A DNA stretch of 64,000 nt, from NCBI RefSeq assembly GCF_954871325.1, contig NC_088779.1, positions 11,720,846-11,784,845 on the forward strand. The letters run 5' to 3'. The position numbers and the translations under genes were made by a program. The stretch's first letter is position 1. Every line of letters starts with the position of its first letter. The stretch is from Gordionus sp. m RMFG-2023 (taxonomy: Eukaryota > Nematomorpha > Gordioida > Chordodea > Parachordodidae). Below, one piece after another: positions 12,581 through 26,425 of the stretch. The notes under the pieces were generated by a model. It worked only from the letters and a program-made list of their open reading frames with translations. It was not told the origin of the DNA and made no database searches.

Positions 12581-15500
12581 ACTTATGAAAATGTGATTAC
12601 TAAATTTTCAAATGTATGTAAATTTTAAGCTGTTTTTTTTGCTCGGGTAAATAAATATTTGGTTGGATAGGGCCAATGGATTGTTTTAATAAATATCTCC
12701 TTACTTATTTCTTAAATATTAATATATATGTTTTATAATCTAATTAACATTGATGGTATTCAAACACTTATCAGATAACAAAGTTGGCATGTCAAAAAAT
12801 CCCAAAATTTCTATTTTCAGATTAAAGTAGATCTGCGTAACTCTACTTTTTAATAATTTGATGAACCCAGATTTTTTGATTTCCTTTGCTCATTTTTGAT
12901 TGGGTTTCTTTATATTTTTTAGAATTTTATTAAAATGAACCCTTCTAATTTGAAGGATAATCTTGATTTACTTAAATGTTTAGAAAAACTGTCCTCTCTA
13001 TACAGGCAAGCTATATAAATATAAGATTAACAGTTAAAAAATTTCTATAACCACGTTTTGATAAACGTCAATATTCTAGAATTGGTACTTAATCCAGGTT
13101 TTGGGTTGATTTTTGAAAATGGCTCGATTAAGATTTTAGACAAAATAATATTATGTACTTGAAGATTTTGCTCATAGATGGCAGAAACAAGACTAGTCAT
13201 TTAATAATTTTTTTGATCATGAATTTTCTCAATTTTAATTTTTAGGCTGGGATTTAATCATGAACTAATTTTTTTTTTAATATGCAAAATAAAAGGATAT
13301 TGATAATTTATGATAAAATACGATTTCATGCGAACCTCCCCCCCCCCCACCCCTCCCTCCTTTCTTTAAAATTATTTATTTATTTCTTTTTTCACGATAA
13401 AATTTAATGTCATTTAGCAAGGGACTTATCAAATTCTTTCATTTTGACTATTAAAAAATAATATATCTTTAAGATTCAACGAATTTTATCTTCTAATATT
13501 TAATAATAATATACCCTTCTTTAATCATTTTCACTCGAAGTTAACATTGTGTAATAACATTTCTAGTATATATTAATATTAATCTCATTAAAGAGAATTA
13601 TAATCGTTTTGAAAATATAAAAATAAATAAATATATTATTATAAGTTTTTAGTATACTCATGGGAAAAAAATCTATATAAATAAATTGTGAATTTTATTT
13701 TTGGGTCTAGTAATTTCATCGTTTAAAATTTAGATACATAATAATTAAGATATTTAATAAACCAAAGATTTGATTTATATGCAATAATGAATTTTATTTT
13801 ATTTATACATTATTATTATATTATATATTATTATGTTAATTTGACCTATGTTAGATAAAAAAAATAAAATGTAAATTAGAGGTCGGCAAAGCCCCCCGCT
13901 TTGTTTCGTTAAGAATTTTTGCACAAGTTTGCTGGCCCATTAAATTTCATGATAGGCCGGTTCGAGCCCATTGTAATTTTTTGTTAATTTCCCTACCCGG
14001 CTCACCCGTTATGATATTTTTTTAATTTACCCAGCCCTTAGACAAGCTCGAGACGTTAAAATTTTATGAAAATTTGCCCCCCACGTTAAATTTTTTGAAC
14101 GAATTTCACGGCCATCCCATTTTTAATAAATATATCTCATTTTTCCCCAAATAAGGCACTTATACTTCTCCTTTATGACTATCTATTTCTAGAACAACCA
14201 TTTTCTTATTTTTGACATCCTTATTCTGCATTTGTACTTGAATCATATCATAAATAAATTGTTTAATTTCTTTTTCCAACCCCATTATAATTTTAAAAAA
14301 TTCCCCACCCGGCAAGGCATGGACTTTTAGAAATTTTTTAATTACATTCCAGGAAATAGTTATAGGAATTAGTTATATTTACAAAAGTGACCCGTTACCT
14401 TTATTATTTTTCAAAAGTAATTAGGTATTTTAGCAACATTAATAATAATGCTGGAATGTACTTAATTATGAAAAACAATACCTCTATCTCCTGTTTAATA
14501 TTTCAATCAATCTCTGTAATTTTAATGCAATTTTGATATATAAATTAAAAATAAGTCAAAGGTGGATGATAAAATCATTTTAAATTTATAGGATGAGTTT
14601 TCATTACATTATCGGTATAATTAAATCTTCAAATTTAAAAACGCATAATTTTCCAACTTTATATCATTTATATAACATGTTTTTTTTAAAATGTGAACAT
14701 ATGTAAAATGCAAACTTTATTCACAGGCAATTCTATACGATATTACACAACCAGATTACTCACCAATAACATATAAAAGCTACAATTAAAAAGTTTAAAA
14801 ATTATAAACTAATTCATAACCCACTCCCCCCTCCCCAATATAACTCATATTAACTAACAATCATTGCTATCCGAGTTTAAAAGTGAGAACAACCTTAAAA
14901 CTTTATATATATATATAACTTAATTTAATTAAAAAATATATTATTTTACACTTCTTGTGTATGATTTTTTTTAAAGCAAAAAATATTTAATCTGAAAAGG
15001 AAGGAAGAGTCAGTAATGATTCTACATATTTCATCTATATTTTAAAAGAATGAATTTCCCTTTAATGAAAAAATATCTTAATAAATTGGTGTTTACAATT
15101 TATAAAATATTCCTAAATTTAATGTCTCATTTACATAAGTGCTCTTGTAAAGCATTTATTATTCTAGAGAATCTTATTTTTGGGGGATATACGTACACGC
15201 TTTTTAGACGCAAATTTTTAAAATAATTTATTGTTTATAAATATTTGTCGAAATTTTTATGAAAAAAGTATTTTATTGTGGTATCATTTTTTAAGGTAAT
15301 TATTTCTTTATTTAAATTATATTTTTTTTAAAAAATTCTTTGACTAAAATGTAAGTTACTTTTAAAATATAACTGTAACTAGTTAAGAATATAATCAGTA
15401 ACTGTAACTAGTGTAACATTTTAACAACAATGTAAAATATTATAATTAGAGATAGATTCTAAGAGGAGATTAACACCAAAGGAGTTTTGATCATAACAAT

Positions 15501-18024
15501 AAAAATTAATTATATAATTAGTTGAGTACAAATTTATTATTAATTTTTTTTATTGAGAGTAATTTTTTTTTTAAAAAAAAATATATAAACGTTCAGGCAA
15601 ATTCTATAAATTTTATATAAAGATTGTGAATACTAAAAATTATTTTTTATTTTTTCGCCTAAGAAGCCAAATTTGTTTGATAAAATAACTTTTATAGATA
15701 AAAGTTTATTTTCTAGAGTTTTCATTATTTTTTTCCTTTTTTTTAGGCTTACATATCGATAAGATATTTCATTGGTAATAAGGAAGGGGAAAAAAATATC
15801 ATATAAAAATCTATATTAATTACTAAATATTAATGGCTTTATTATTATAATCTTATATTTTTTTATGTCACAATAAAAATTTAGATCATAATGATAAATT
15901 TTTAACAATTAAAGATTATTACAACTTAAAAAAGTCAATCCTATCTTTATTATCGAGAAGAAGAAGTCATAATTTATTAGGCAATGGAAAACTGTGGTAT
16001 CATGTACACCACCATTATAATATTATAAAATATGTCAATTTTTTACAAAAAAAGGAAAATAAAGTTTTTTTTTATTATGAATAAAATGTCGCAACTCGCC
16101 TAGTAATTTAGAAGAAAAAATAATAATAAAACCAATTATAATATATTTTGCTACTGTTAATTTATATTATTTATATATAATTAATATAACTAAATATCTG
16201 AATTTGGCAAAATAAAATAAAGAATAGATAAGGATGAAGATAGAAAAATAAAATAAGTTTCATACTATAGGGAATTTAAAATTTTTGAGTGAGTCGCTTA
16301 ATATATATTATATATAGAACTTATGTATTTAAAAATAATTGTCATTCTAATAAAATTATTTTCACCATGAATAAACAACTTCATCATTTTCATACTTGAT
16401 CTATCATTAAAAAAACATAATCGTGTTTTTAATATTTATAAATTAGTATATAATGTTAATAGGCGATAAATGTAAAAATTATACAGTTCTTGAAACATGT
16501 CACTTTTCGAACTTGATAATGTGAACATTTTATTTGAGCAACATTTTTGCTTAAAATATTATTATTCTCCACCTTTCTGTCGGAGCCATTTCAAGCGCTA
16601 ATTGTTAAAAATTATTTGGATCTCAGGTTACCAAAATTTTTAAAAATCAATCAATGATTAAAAATCATACGTTGACCACTGATAAAATTTAAAAAAACTG
16701 CCGCTGCCGATTGATACTTCAAAGCACAGGTCTAAATTAAAAAAATTAATTTGAAATATTACGAGGTAATTTCATGTTTTCGGATTTTCTTATGGGGATA
16801 GGTGTACGTGGTATTTATCCAGTGAATATCCTATTATGAATACGTTGAACGAGCAAACAGAGTTTGAAAAAAATCTTAAAATTATTTGAGATTATTTTTT
16901 CCCCAAAATTTCGAGCAAAAAATCTTTGAAGATCGTAAAATTAAAAGAGATTTGAAATTTTAGGTAAAATTTGATCAAAAATCTTATTTTAGCATTTTCA
17001 AAAATTTCCTCTTTTAATTTCAAAATCTACAAGATTTTTATTATATTTTTGAATAAAATGTTAAATTCTGAAACAAAGGCATTCAAGTTTAAATCTTCAT
17101 ATGATAGCTGTGGTCGATAATAATTTGTAAATTTATTCATATATATATTAAAAAATATATTTAGATTATGTCAGCATCTTTATGAGAGAGAAAAAATTGC
17201 AGGCAACACACCCAGATTTACTCCCCTACTCCAAAGGGTAGGATAGAGAAGGTACTAGTTATAGTTATTTTCTATTTAATATTAACATAATTTATTATCT
17301 GTAAACCAGATTCAACTAGATTTAATTAATTCCATTTATCTTAAGAGAGTATTCTAAACGAAGATATTTATGGGAAATAGGATATTAAAAAATATAAATT
17401 TACTCTCTATAATAATTTTATTATATATAATTAAATTATATACACATTTTACACAATCTAATAATGATATAGAAAAAATATTTACAGTCTAAACATATTC
17501 TATTCTTACAATTCAATTAATGACAAATATATTTTTTTATAATATAAATCTATATTATCTTTAAAAGTTTAGAATGATGTTCAGCCAAGTATGAAAACAG
17601 TATTATATAATTTTTAAAATTTTTTTTTAAATTTACTACATTCACTAAAGCTAGACTTAAATTATGTATTTAATGACAAATATAACTTTAATATTATAAA
17701 TAAACACAATTTAAATGATAATAAGATGATATAGTTAGAGGATTATATAATAAATCATAATATTATTTTGATATTTAAAAATTATTTTTATTTTTTCTTT
17801 TATATAAATTTATTTACTGTTAATATCAAACTGTTGTAAAAAATAAATAACTTTATTCGATTCCGGACTGTTACGTTAATAAAACGAAGTAAAACATACC
17901 AAATTTATCACCTGTACACTTAGAAATAACTGCATTCCATTATATTATTTTCAATCTTTGAAATTACTAGTCATAAAGCATCCCCACCTTTATTTGGCCA
18001 TGGAGTGTTTAAAGGGATGTGAAC
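12581..18024. other. AT-rich non-coding stretch with minor repeats
   Basis: No gene is supported. Minor structures seen are a diverged copy of repeat D1 at about 13105-13260, a hAT-end-like word GAGGTCGGCAAAGCCC at 13879 followed by a more GC-rich patch to about 14340, and an imperfect hairpin at about 16915-17043. Poly-C and poly-pyrimidine runs occur near 13336. Confidence 0.45.
16915..17043. repeat. Imperfect inverted repeat (MITE-like hairpin)
   Basis: The left arm contains AAAAATCTT and AAAATTAAAAGAG. The right arm, reversed, contains AAAAATCTTGTAGATTTTG and AAATTAAAAGAGG, in the same order. The arms are about 45 bp around a short AT-rich centre. No coding capacity and no target duplication could be set. 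Confidence 0.45.
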
Positions 18025-18222
18025 CAGAGATCTGCAAATATCTAAATTTATCAATTTTATGTTAAATTTTTTATGTAAAATAAAAATATGTGATTTTATT
18101 TATAGAAAGTAGACGCCAAATAACACATATCGTTTATTTTGAGTTATTATAAAAATTATTCTATATTTTAATAAATTCGGGCCGGGCCGGGCTTGAAAAA
18201 TAAGGCCCGATGCAGATCACTA
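18025..18222. mobile_element. 198-bp hAT-type MITE with 8-bp TSD
   Basis: Ends are CAGAGATCTGCA (left) and TAGTGATCTGCATCGGGCC (right, reverse strand). The exact direct repeat ATGTGAAC flanks the unit (18017-18024 and 18223-18230). A GCCGGGCCGGGC stretch lies near the right end. There is no coding capacity. Confidence 0.82.
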
Positions 18223-18383
18223 ATGTGAACATAAATATTTTAATAAGATTTGTAACAAGAGTTTTTAGATAAATTAGTATATCAAATTTAATGCATAAAT
18301 TTAGCTAAGTTAATAAAACAAAACAGTATGATATTTGCAAATATAAGAGAGAATCGATTCGGGAAATTGAGATGAGATTATAT

Positions 18384-19150
18384 TAGTGCTGTAAAGACGT
18401 CGTTACTAGCGACGTTACTTTTTGAAGAGTAACGCAAAACGTTACTCGTTACTTTATATTTTTTCTTAAAAAGTCCAGCAGTTCAAACTTAAAAAAGCAT
18501 TTGAAGGTAAAAAGATAAATTAATATATCATTATTTTAAATATTACTTTAATAATAGAATAATATTCTTTCATAATATTTGAAAAGCTTAATCATGGAAT
18601 TAAAATATAAGTAGGGCTGTGTCGATATTAAATATCGGATCGGCACCGATATTTAGAATTTTCCAAAAATATCTGATCGGGCCGATAACTGTCAAAAACC
18701 GATCCGATCTTTTTTTTGGTTATTTTATGTTATGTATATTTATTTTACATTATTATAATATTTTCTAAATAATTTTTTTTTAGACAATGCAAATGCATAA
18801 CATCCTTTAAATTTTATTCTTTTTTTAAATAGATTTATAGTATTTTAAAAGTTTATATTATTTTTGTATAATTTTATTTATATTATAATTAAATATATGA
18901 ATATTTTTTTTTATAAAACGATCTTATATATTCTTTTTGTATAGTTTTATTTTATTATATATTGTCGGGAAATAATATTTTGTATATATTTTATTTTTTT
19001 TAAGTAACGAGTAGCCCGTTACTTTTTTGAAAAGTCGGTAACGCGCATTCCTTTTTTGAAAAGGTAACGAGTAACGGGAACGCGTTTCTTTTTTCAGATG
19101 TAACGAGTAACGGTAACGGTTTCTTTTTTGTAGTAAAGTTTACAGCACTA
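18384..19150. mobile_element. 767-bp non-autonomous hAT element
   Basis: The left end is TAGTGCTGTAAAGAC and the right end reversed is TAGTGCTGTAAACTTTAC. Flanking octamers are GATTATAT (18376-18383) and GATTGTAT (19151-19158), one mismatch apart. Both subterminal zones are packed with GTTACTCGTTAC/GTAACGAGTAAC words, which set this family apart from its neighbours. The interior has no transposase. At about 18613-18715 it includes a foreign-looking patch opening TAGGGCTGTGTCGATA with CGATCGG/CCGAT words, probably one end of another hAT family inserted and truncated here. Confidence 0.8.
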
Positions 19151-21009
19151 GATTGTATGTTTTAAACAGTCCAGCAATAGCGAAAATATAAATGTAAATC
19201 GAAATATTGAATAAATTAATTTTTAATAATCTTCAACATACTTAGGTTTCTATATACACATGTGGGCTATCTTTTGATTTATATTTTTTTAATAAATTTT
19301 GGAAAGAAAAAGTGTTACAAGTATAGAAGAAATGAGACCGGTTGACAATTTTTCTCATAAATATCAAAACCTGGACAAATAAATGACAATATAACAAATA
19401 ATAATTTAATCTTCGCATTTCTGTCTGAAACATTTAATAATATATTTGAATAAAAATTAAGTATACAATAATGAGATATTAATTAAAAACACCGAATCTA
19501 TTTATAAAAGGGAAAAAAACCTCTAAAGAGAATTTTAAAAAAAAGATTATTGATAACTTTCAATTCTTCAGCAACAAATTTTCTAACTCTTAAAATTATC
19601 CTTCCTCGTGACATAACACTTTATCTTAGTACATAGATGCTAGAAACTAAATGTGTGCATAATAATCATTATATTTAATATAACATATATGTGTATAACT
19701 ATATATCTATAAATTATTTGATATTATTAGCCACATAAATTATCATAATTTTCTATACTAGTATAAATAAAATAATATAATATTCTAATTATTCCCTTTC
19801 TATAGTATTTTACATATAAATTTAAATATGATTACTATTTATAATATGTAATGCAATATAAAATATAAATTAATTTTTTTTTATAAAAAAATTTGAAGAG
19901 GGAAAAGAATATAAATCTCTTGAGGTTTTTATTACATATATTTTATTTTTATTTTACATATTATAGCTCATATGTAAAACGCTTATCTTCTAAAAAAAAA
20001 TTATATACGTATGTTATATAATGAATAGTTTGATACACTGTAAAAACTTTATCCTTTTTTTTATCGGGAATAAATAGATAAATAAAAAGTATAGAGTCAA
20101 ATATTACAAAATAGTTAAATTATCAAACGAATTATATTAAAATATGCTAGTTAAAATGGATTCATTCAACATTCATTATTAATAATGTTAGATAAAAATT
20201 TGTAGATAAAAAAAATAAAATAAGTTTGATAACTGTAACTTCTGCCATTTTAAAGATAATTAGATATGAATCTTATAAACTATATAAAAATTTTCAATGA
20301 TTTTTTACAAGTAAATTTAAATATTCATGTAATATATTTTGTGCGAACATGTCTTAAAGATAACCAAAAATTCTACTGCCAGCCAAGCTCGTTAATAAAT
20401 AATCATTCATCCATGTTTAGTTTTTAATAAATAAATAATAAATCCAGCCTTGTTTTTTTTCGTTCTGAGCCCCACATCTGGCCCGACGATCAATCAAATA
20501 TTGTCATCTTTATAGTAATTTATTTAAATATTAGTTATAACACTCTTGTAACTCCCATGGATTGTATAATATGTAAAAATATAAGCGAAATTTCAATAAT
20601 ATCGCTAATATTTAGTTCCATAAATAATTGATTCGTTTATAAGGATATTCTAAAAGGGGGGGGGGGGGATAATCATATTGTCAGTAATTGTAATTTAGGA
20701 TTTTGTTTCAATAAAAGTTAGAAAATTTGATATTTATCTAAACACTAATATTAATCAATTGAGTCAATGATATTGACTAATTACAATCATATATTTGCAT
20801 AGAAGCCTCTAGGTACCGAGGAAAAGAATATAAAAAGCTATATTTGGATAGCTTTATAGAATATTTATCATGGTGAAAATATGTATTAATGATTATTATT
20901 TAATTTTTCTTATTGTTCGTTATTACTAGTTACTATTAATGGTCCTAAAATGTGTGGGATACTTATATCTAAATTCAGAATATAAATTAAAATAAGTTTT
21001 TTACATGTA
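19151..21009. other. AT-rich non-coding stretch
   Basis: I see no gene, RNA or delimitable element. A run of Gs lies at about 20657. Confidence 0.45.
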
Positions 21010-21565
21010 TGATTCTTGTTAAACATCTAACCACTTCTTAGCTCCATTTATAATCTGTTCTCTATTTCCCATCATAGTACAAAAATGATGGGGAAACAAA
21101 CACCATTTTCCTGGTTCTTGCAAATCCTGCATTATCATGTATAAGATGAGAATGCTTAAAATTGATCCTCAATGTAATCCAACCTCAATATGCAAATTTT
21201 TCGAATCCCTCTAGTAGTTCCAATATTTGTATTATTTATTGCATATTTTTGATGAGACTATCATAATATTCTGGAATATTCTTTTATCTTTATATATTAT
21301 AAAATTAACTTCCTTTTCCAAATAAAATCATAAATATAGAGTCAATCTTCTTTTTAAATCCTTCATACTTTTCTGCTATGGGGTTGATAGTGTTACAATT
21401 AAAACATGTGTCTCCTCTCTTAAGCGATTTGTCAATTTTTTTTTATTTAGTACTTTCAATGATTAAATTTTAATTTTATACTATTATTAAAATTACTCCA
21501 ACTTTGGACATCATCATTTCCTTTGTATATTGGGATTACCACACTATTCCTCTACTCATCAGGCA
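21010..21565 (-). pseudogene. Decayed RTE-type LINE reverse transcriptase
   Basis: Minus-strand translation across several stops and frame shifts gives words in the order expected for RTE-clade LINEs: MPDE-RNSVVIPIYKGNDDVQ near 21560-21500, then IPEYYDSLI, then VGLH-GSILSILILYMIMQ, LQEPGKWCL and REQIINGAKKWLD ending near 21025. In live elements these read MPxEWRxSxxxPIYKGKGD, GLHQGSALSPFLF and REQIINGAxKWLD. The YADD catalytic word is not preserved. It is an old inactive copy, not the same element as the LINE at 47.3 kb. Confidence 0.65.
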
Positions 21566-22580
21566 TCTTATTCAGTATCTACATATGAGGGGTGGGAGGG
21601 TAGAAAATATTGGTCTCAACAAAGGATCAGTAATTATGGAATAGAAATGTAAATGCATGGAATTTTCTCTACATTCTCAGAAAAATGTTTCATTTTCTCC
21701 AGTAGAAAATTCCTCATATTTTATATCTAATATGCAATAATAATAATAAACGATGATAGAAGTTTGCATATACTATATATACTCTGGGGTCAATGGCATA
21801 GGCAGAATACATCTAAGAGGGAAAGAGGTACTTTCAAACTGTCATTTATCCGGCCTTTGTCGAGTCTCGCCTATGAAACTTTAATTAGTTTTTATTTTCC
21901 AGTGGTTATTTTTTTTTGCTTTTTTAAAATATGTTATCATTATGTTATATCTGTTAATGTTATGTAATAATGAAAAACACAAATTATAAATTATGCCAAT
22001 ATTTAGTGATTTATTTGGGCTTATGTTATGAGTGCATTAACTAATATAGTAACCAATATAAAAAAATTATAAGTATCAGAATTTTAGCCAAACTAGCGAT
22101 TAAATAGCGACTTAAGTCATTAATTCTAAAATTTATTCAATATTGTGCTGATTTTTATTTTAATCCATTTCTGTTAAAAAAATATATTATTTGCAAAATA
22201 AGAAAAAAATGCCAAAATTAGCATCATTTTATATATAGAACATTAAGAAGTGTTAAGTATCTAGTTTGAGCTAATATTTAAGGCCAGACTGGTACTTGTT
22301 TGAGAACCACAAAAAAAGAAACCGAGTTATAATGAAAGCACGAAGTTAGCTAGGTTTTTGGAAGCACTAATTTTGAAATTTAAATCGTGCTTGATTTCTC
22401 TAATCTGATAAATATAAGGGGAAAATTTAAAAAAATTACCAAAATCGGCATCATGCCAAAACGGATAATACAGAAGTTATAAATATCAATTTGTCGTTAA
22501 TATTTATTAATCTTACTTATTAATTTTCAATCCATTTCGCCAACCATAAAATTTAATTAGGATATCATGCTTTAGGCACA
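21566..22580. other. AT-rich non-coding stretch
   Basis: No supported gene. The open frame at 21764-21967 lacks any family signal and looks fortuitous. Confidence 0.4.
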
Positions 22581-23893
22581 TCCAAAAGAAGAAAAGTTAT
22601 GATCAAAAAAGGAAAAGGTCTAACCCAAATGAATAGGTTGGATCAAAAAAGGAAAAGTATCACCCGTTAAAAAGAAAAGATGGAGAAATAGCAAAGACTT
22701 AGGAAATGTCCCGATCAAAAAAGGAAAGAACTGATCAAAAAAGAAAAAGTTTGAATTAAAAAGAAAAGGGTTCGATCAAAAATTGAAAAGTCCGATCAAA
22801 AAGTAAAGTCCCACATATGGTTCAATCAAAAAATAAAATTTTTTGTTCATAAATGGAAAACTATTATTTATAATAATTTTTTATGTCATTTTTTGCCATA
22901 TTTATTGATATTATTATATTTCCTTCTTATTCCTATTTTTATCTTCCTTTCAATTTTTTTTTATTTTCTATTAATTATTTTTGTGTTTATAGCTCTATAA
23001 TCTTTAATCATCATTTTATTCAATAATTTCTTTATTTTAATTATCATCTTTTTCCCATTCTCCATACTTTTTGTCATGCTTATTCATTCTTTTTCTTTTT
23101 CATCTCATTATAATTGCGGGATATGAATATGGGCTGTCCGGGTTGTTTAAAAATAAAAAATAAAGCCCATCATTTAAAAAAATTTTATTTTTAAGTCAGT
23201 CCCAGATATTTTGAACAAATTATATTTTTTGACAAGTTCCTCTGTGCTAACAGGTGTCTTTATTTTATATATAGTAATTTATTCGTTAGTATTGTAGTTA
23301 AAATTTATTCAATCTTAAAATAGTACTTAATTACTAATTTTACACAATCTTAATAAGATAAAGGTTTAAAAAAATGGTTAGAACAAAAAATACAGAAAAA
23401 AGATGACCGGGATATAAAAGAAATTATTTTAAAAAAGACAAAAAGAATTTTTAAATAAAAGGGAGAAGAATTTTTTTTTAAGAGATTGATAAAAGATGAT
23501 AAAAATTGATTAAAAATGATATAAAAAATTAAACAAAGATAGTAAAAATAAAAATTAAAGGAAAATTAAAAATCCACAAAATTAAATATTAATTAAAAAA
23601 TGTTTTTAAAAAAATATATAGAAAATATGATAAATTAATGATTTTCATTTTATGAATGGAAATTTTCCTTTTTGATTGAACCTTTTGTTTTTCTTAGAAT
23701 TTTTCCCTTTATGATCCAACCTTTTCATTTTTTATTGGACTCTATTTTTGATTGATACTTTTCTTTTTTAGATCGAACACTTTATTTTTTAGATCGGAAT
23801 TTTTCGCTTGATTGGGATCTTTTCTAAATCTTTAGCACTTGTCATTTTATGACCGGACCTTTTCCTTTTTTTATCATAATTTTTCCTTTTTTC
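22581..23893. mobile_element. Foldback-like element with GATCAAAAAAGG-rich arms
   Basis: The left arm (about 22581-22830) carries six GATCAAAAA words plus three variants, each followed by an AAAAG-type word. The right arm (about 23660-23893) carries the same motif reversed (CTTTTCCTTTTTTGATC-like). The outer edges match as TTATGATCAAAAAAGGAAAA against TTATGATAAAAAAAGGAAAA. The 800-bp centre is non-coding and AT-rich. Inverted arms built of short direct repeats are typical of foldback elements of the FB/Galileo kind. The superfamily and a target duplication remain undetermined. Confidence 0.65.
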
Positions 23894-26270
23894 AAGGGTA
23901 AATTCTGTATTTATATTTATAAATTAAATCATATCCATAAATCTGCCAGGGGGCGCTAAGATTCCCCTAATAACCTAATTGATAAGGCCGGCCTTTGACG
24001 ATGTTACATTTTTTTTAAATAATTTTATAAAAATGTTTTTTTCTGAAAATTTATAATTATAGTCATTATTTTAAAAACTTACTTTTGCTTATTTTCCTTT
24101 TAAATTATTTTCTTTAGGGCAGTATTATATACCTCTTTTTAAGAGAGGAAGATGGGGGTATCGTAGGAGGAAAGTTTTTATTAGTTTAAATGATATTCAT
24201 GAAAATAGGCATATTTTTGAGGGGAGAGGGAGCCTCTTGCCCCTCTCCTGGCTACGGCTATGTTATTTATAATCTATGTATGTTTTCAATTATGATTATC
24301 TCATGTTAACTGGGTTATGTTTAAATAATTAGAAATGTAAATCGATATTATCATTAAAACGGAATATCACTGGTAAAATTATTATTATCTGAATTTTGTC
24401 CACGGGGAGAGTGTATGAATATATGACTGTTTGTCTAAGTAAGGTGATAGGCGCGTATGCAACTAGGTGTCCTAAAAAACAAATAGCAAATCACTAGATA
24501 GATATTCCTAACAGAACTTCATGATCCCACAATGGGTTCCTGCAATAAATGAGTGCCCCTCTTCAGAAATAATTATCCATCCGTATATCTGTATATGAAT
24601 ATCGATCTATTGGTCAAATTGCTAAGATATTGGTATTAACGTATACCTTCAACTCCAGAGTCGTGCAGACTGTAGCGAGCGAGGCAGCCACCCCGCCGAA
24701 ATCAACAAATTTTCTAATTTACTCAACTATTTTTAGCTTTTTAAGAATAATAATTTTTTTGTATATACTAAATACTAGCAAGGCATTGTTTCTTTTTTGT
24801 AAATCTATGAATTTTGAGAAAAAATTTGATATGTATAGCCATATGTATTATAACAAAAAATTTGTTTTATATTTTAGTTAAAAAAAACTCATTTGTTTTT
24901 AGTTAAGTGTTAAATAGTAACATTTAAAAAGTTATTTCGTACAACCTTTAAAAATGTTATTTCGTACTTTTCTTTTTATATATGTACAAACTTTAAATTA
25001 ACTCAAATTGTTCTTGGCCTTAAAACAAATCTTAATTTTATAAAATCCTTATTTTAAATATATGTAAATATTTATAAAAATAATAATATATATATCTAAT
25101 AAAAATTGTAAAAAGAGAGAATAAATTATTTATAATATTTGTATTAAATATTCTCTGCCTTCTGTGTTTTATCATTAAGAAATTTAATTTTTTTTTATTG
25201 CCCTGAGCCGCCAAAAGTCTCGCTAAAGCGCTGCTTAGCATAATAGAGGGAGATTTTTAAATGACAAAATTGAAACCAATTAATTAATGCTAAACATAGG
25301 GGAAGGGGCAGACCTTATTCTCAGCCCCGCTTTTGCCCGGTCTTCGGCTGGGTTTTCTTAGTTTATATATACGCATAAAATTTTTTGCAAGATAGAATGT
25401 TAATTTTAATTTAAAAAATTTTATCTTTATTTAAAATATAAGAAATTGGTTTAGATTATATCAAAATATAAGCCTGGAACATATAAGAAATATATTTTTA
25501 TTAGTTTATATAAAATATAATAAATTACATGTATATACATTAATATAAAAACGTGGTAAAAATTTATTCCAAACAAGTATAAGAAATTTCTTTATAAAAA
25601 TTAAGTAGACATATAGTTGATATTTCTCTATTATATAGAATTGGTTGCAAAATATTAGGTAAAATGCCACTTTAACAGATATATTTGACAGTTAGAGAAT
25701 ATATTACATTTAATATTTTAATAAATTTTACTAATAAATAATTTTTTAACGCCATCTATTTTTAAAAATATTATTAGAAATTAAACATCTTATTATTTAT
25801 CCCACAATGGATGTTCCTTATTAGATATTAACGCTACTGAAGAATAGAATAATTTTTTAATTTACATTCTTTAAAAGATATTTTCTGATGTCCTTATCAA
25901 TATTCTATAGTCTTCTGTAAAATATGTAATTCCCTATTGGTAAAGATTATTTGATTTTCATACGATATTAGATAAAATTAGATATACTGTAAATCTACGA
26001 CATAATATTCCACTGTTTGTATTGTGCGTTAATTTATACTTAATTTATAATTTAATTTTATCAATAATTTTATAATTATATTTTATTTTATTAAGAAAAT
26101 ATAAAAAATTATATTTGAGATATTATATTATTTCGTAATTTTATGTATCTATTAATAGTAATTATAATACATTTCACTTTTGTCTTAAGACTTATCTTTG
26201 GCTTATATTTCATTTCCTAAAAAACTTTTTGGTTTCACTTCTTTTATATATAATTTGCTTTTTTTCCAAA
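23894..26270. other. Non-coding stretch with a dispersed-repeat copy
   Basis: At about 24130-24262 lies a diverged copy of the repeat also found at 26300, 35569 and 53325 (TTTTTATTAG, AAATGATATTCA, then CCTGGCTACGGCTATG). The patch near 24650-24710 is less AT-rich and opens short frames, but I recognise nothing. No gene is supported. Confidence 0.45.
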
Positions 26271-26299
26271 AAAGTATGAATTATAATCAATAGTTTAAT

Positions 26300-26425
26300 A
26301 TTATATGCATACATATTTGGGGGACAGGGGGTGAGGAGAGGACTAAGGAGGATATTTTTATTAGCTTAACATGATATTCACAAAAAGTGATAAACTTCTG
26401 AAGGAGGGGGGGGCCCTGGCTTCGC
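26300..26425 (+). repeat. Dispersed repeat D3, copy left of the composite hAT
   Basis: It begins CATATTTGGGGGACAGGG, continues GGAGGATATTTTTATTAGC and TGATATTCACAAAAAGTGAT, and ends CCCTGGCTTCGCTTATG. Related copies are at about 24130-24262 and 35569-35752 (plus) and 53325-53455 (minus). The GGCTACGnCTATG end resembles ends of hAT-Tip100-like elements, but no opposite end is seen. Confidence 0.6.

Noticed and set aside
13950-13990. GGTTCGAGCCC word resembling a tRNA T-arm
   Set aside because: No acceptor stem, anticodon arm or A-box could be fitted around it.
14339-14465. Small inverted repeat TACATTCCAG...CTGGAATGTA
   Set aside because: The match is just about 10-12 bp and the flanks show no 8-bp duplication, so I did not call an element.
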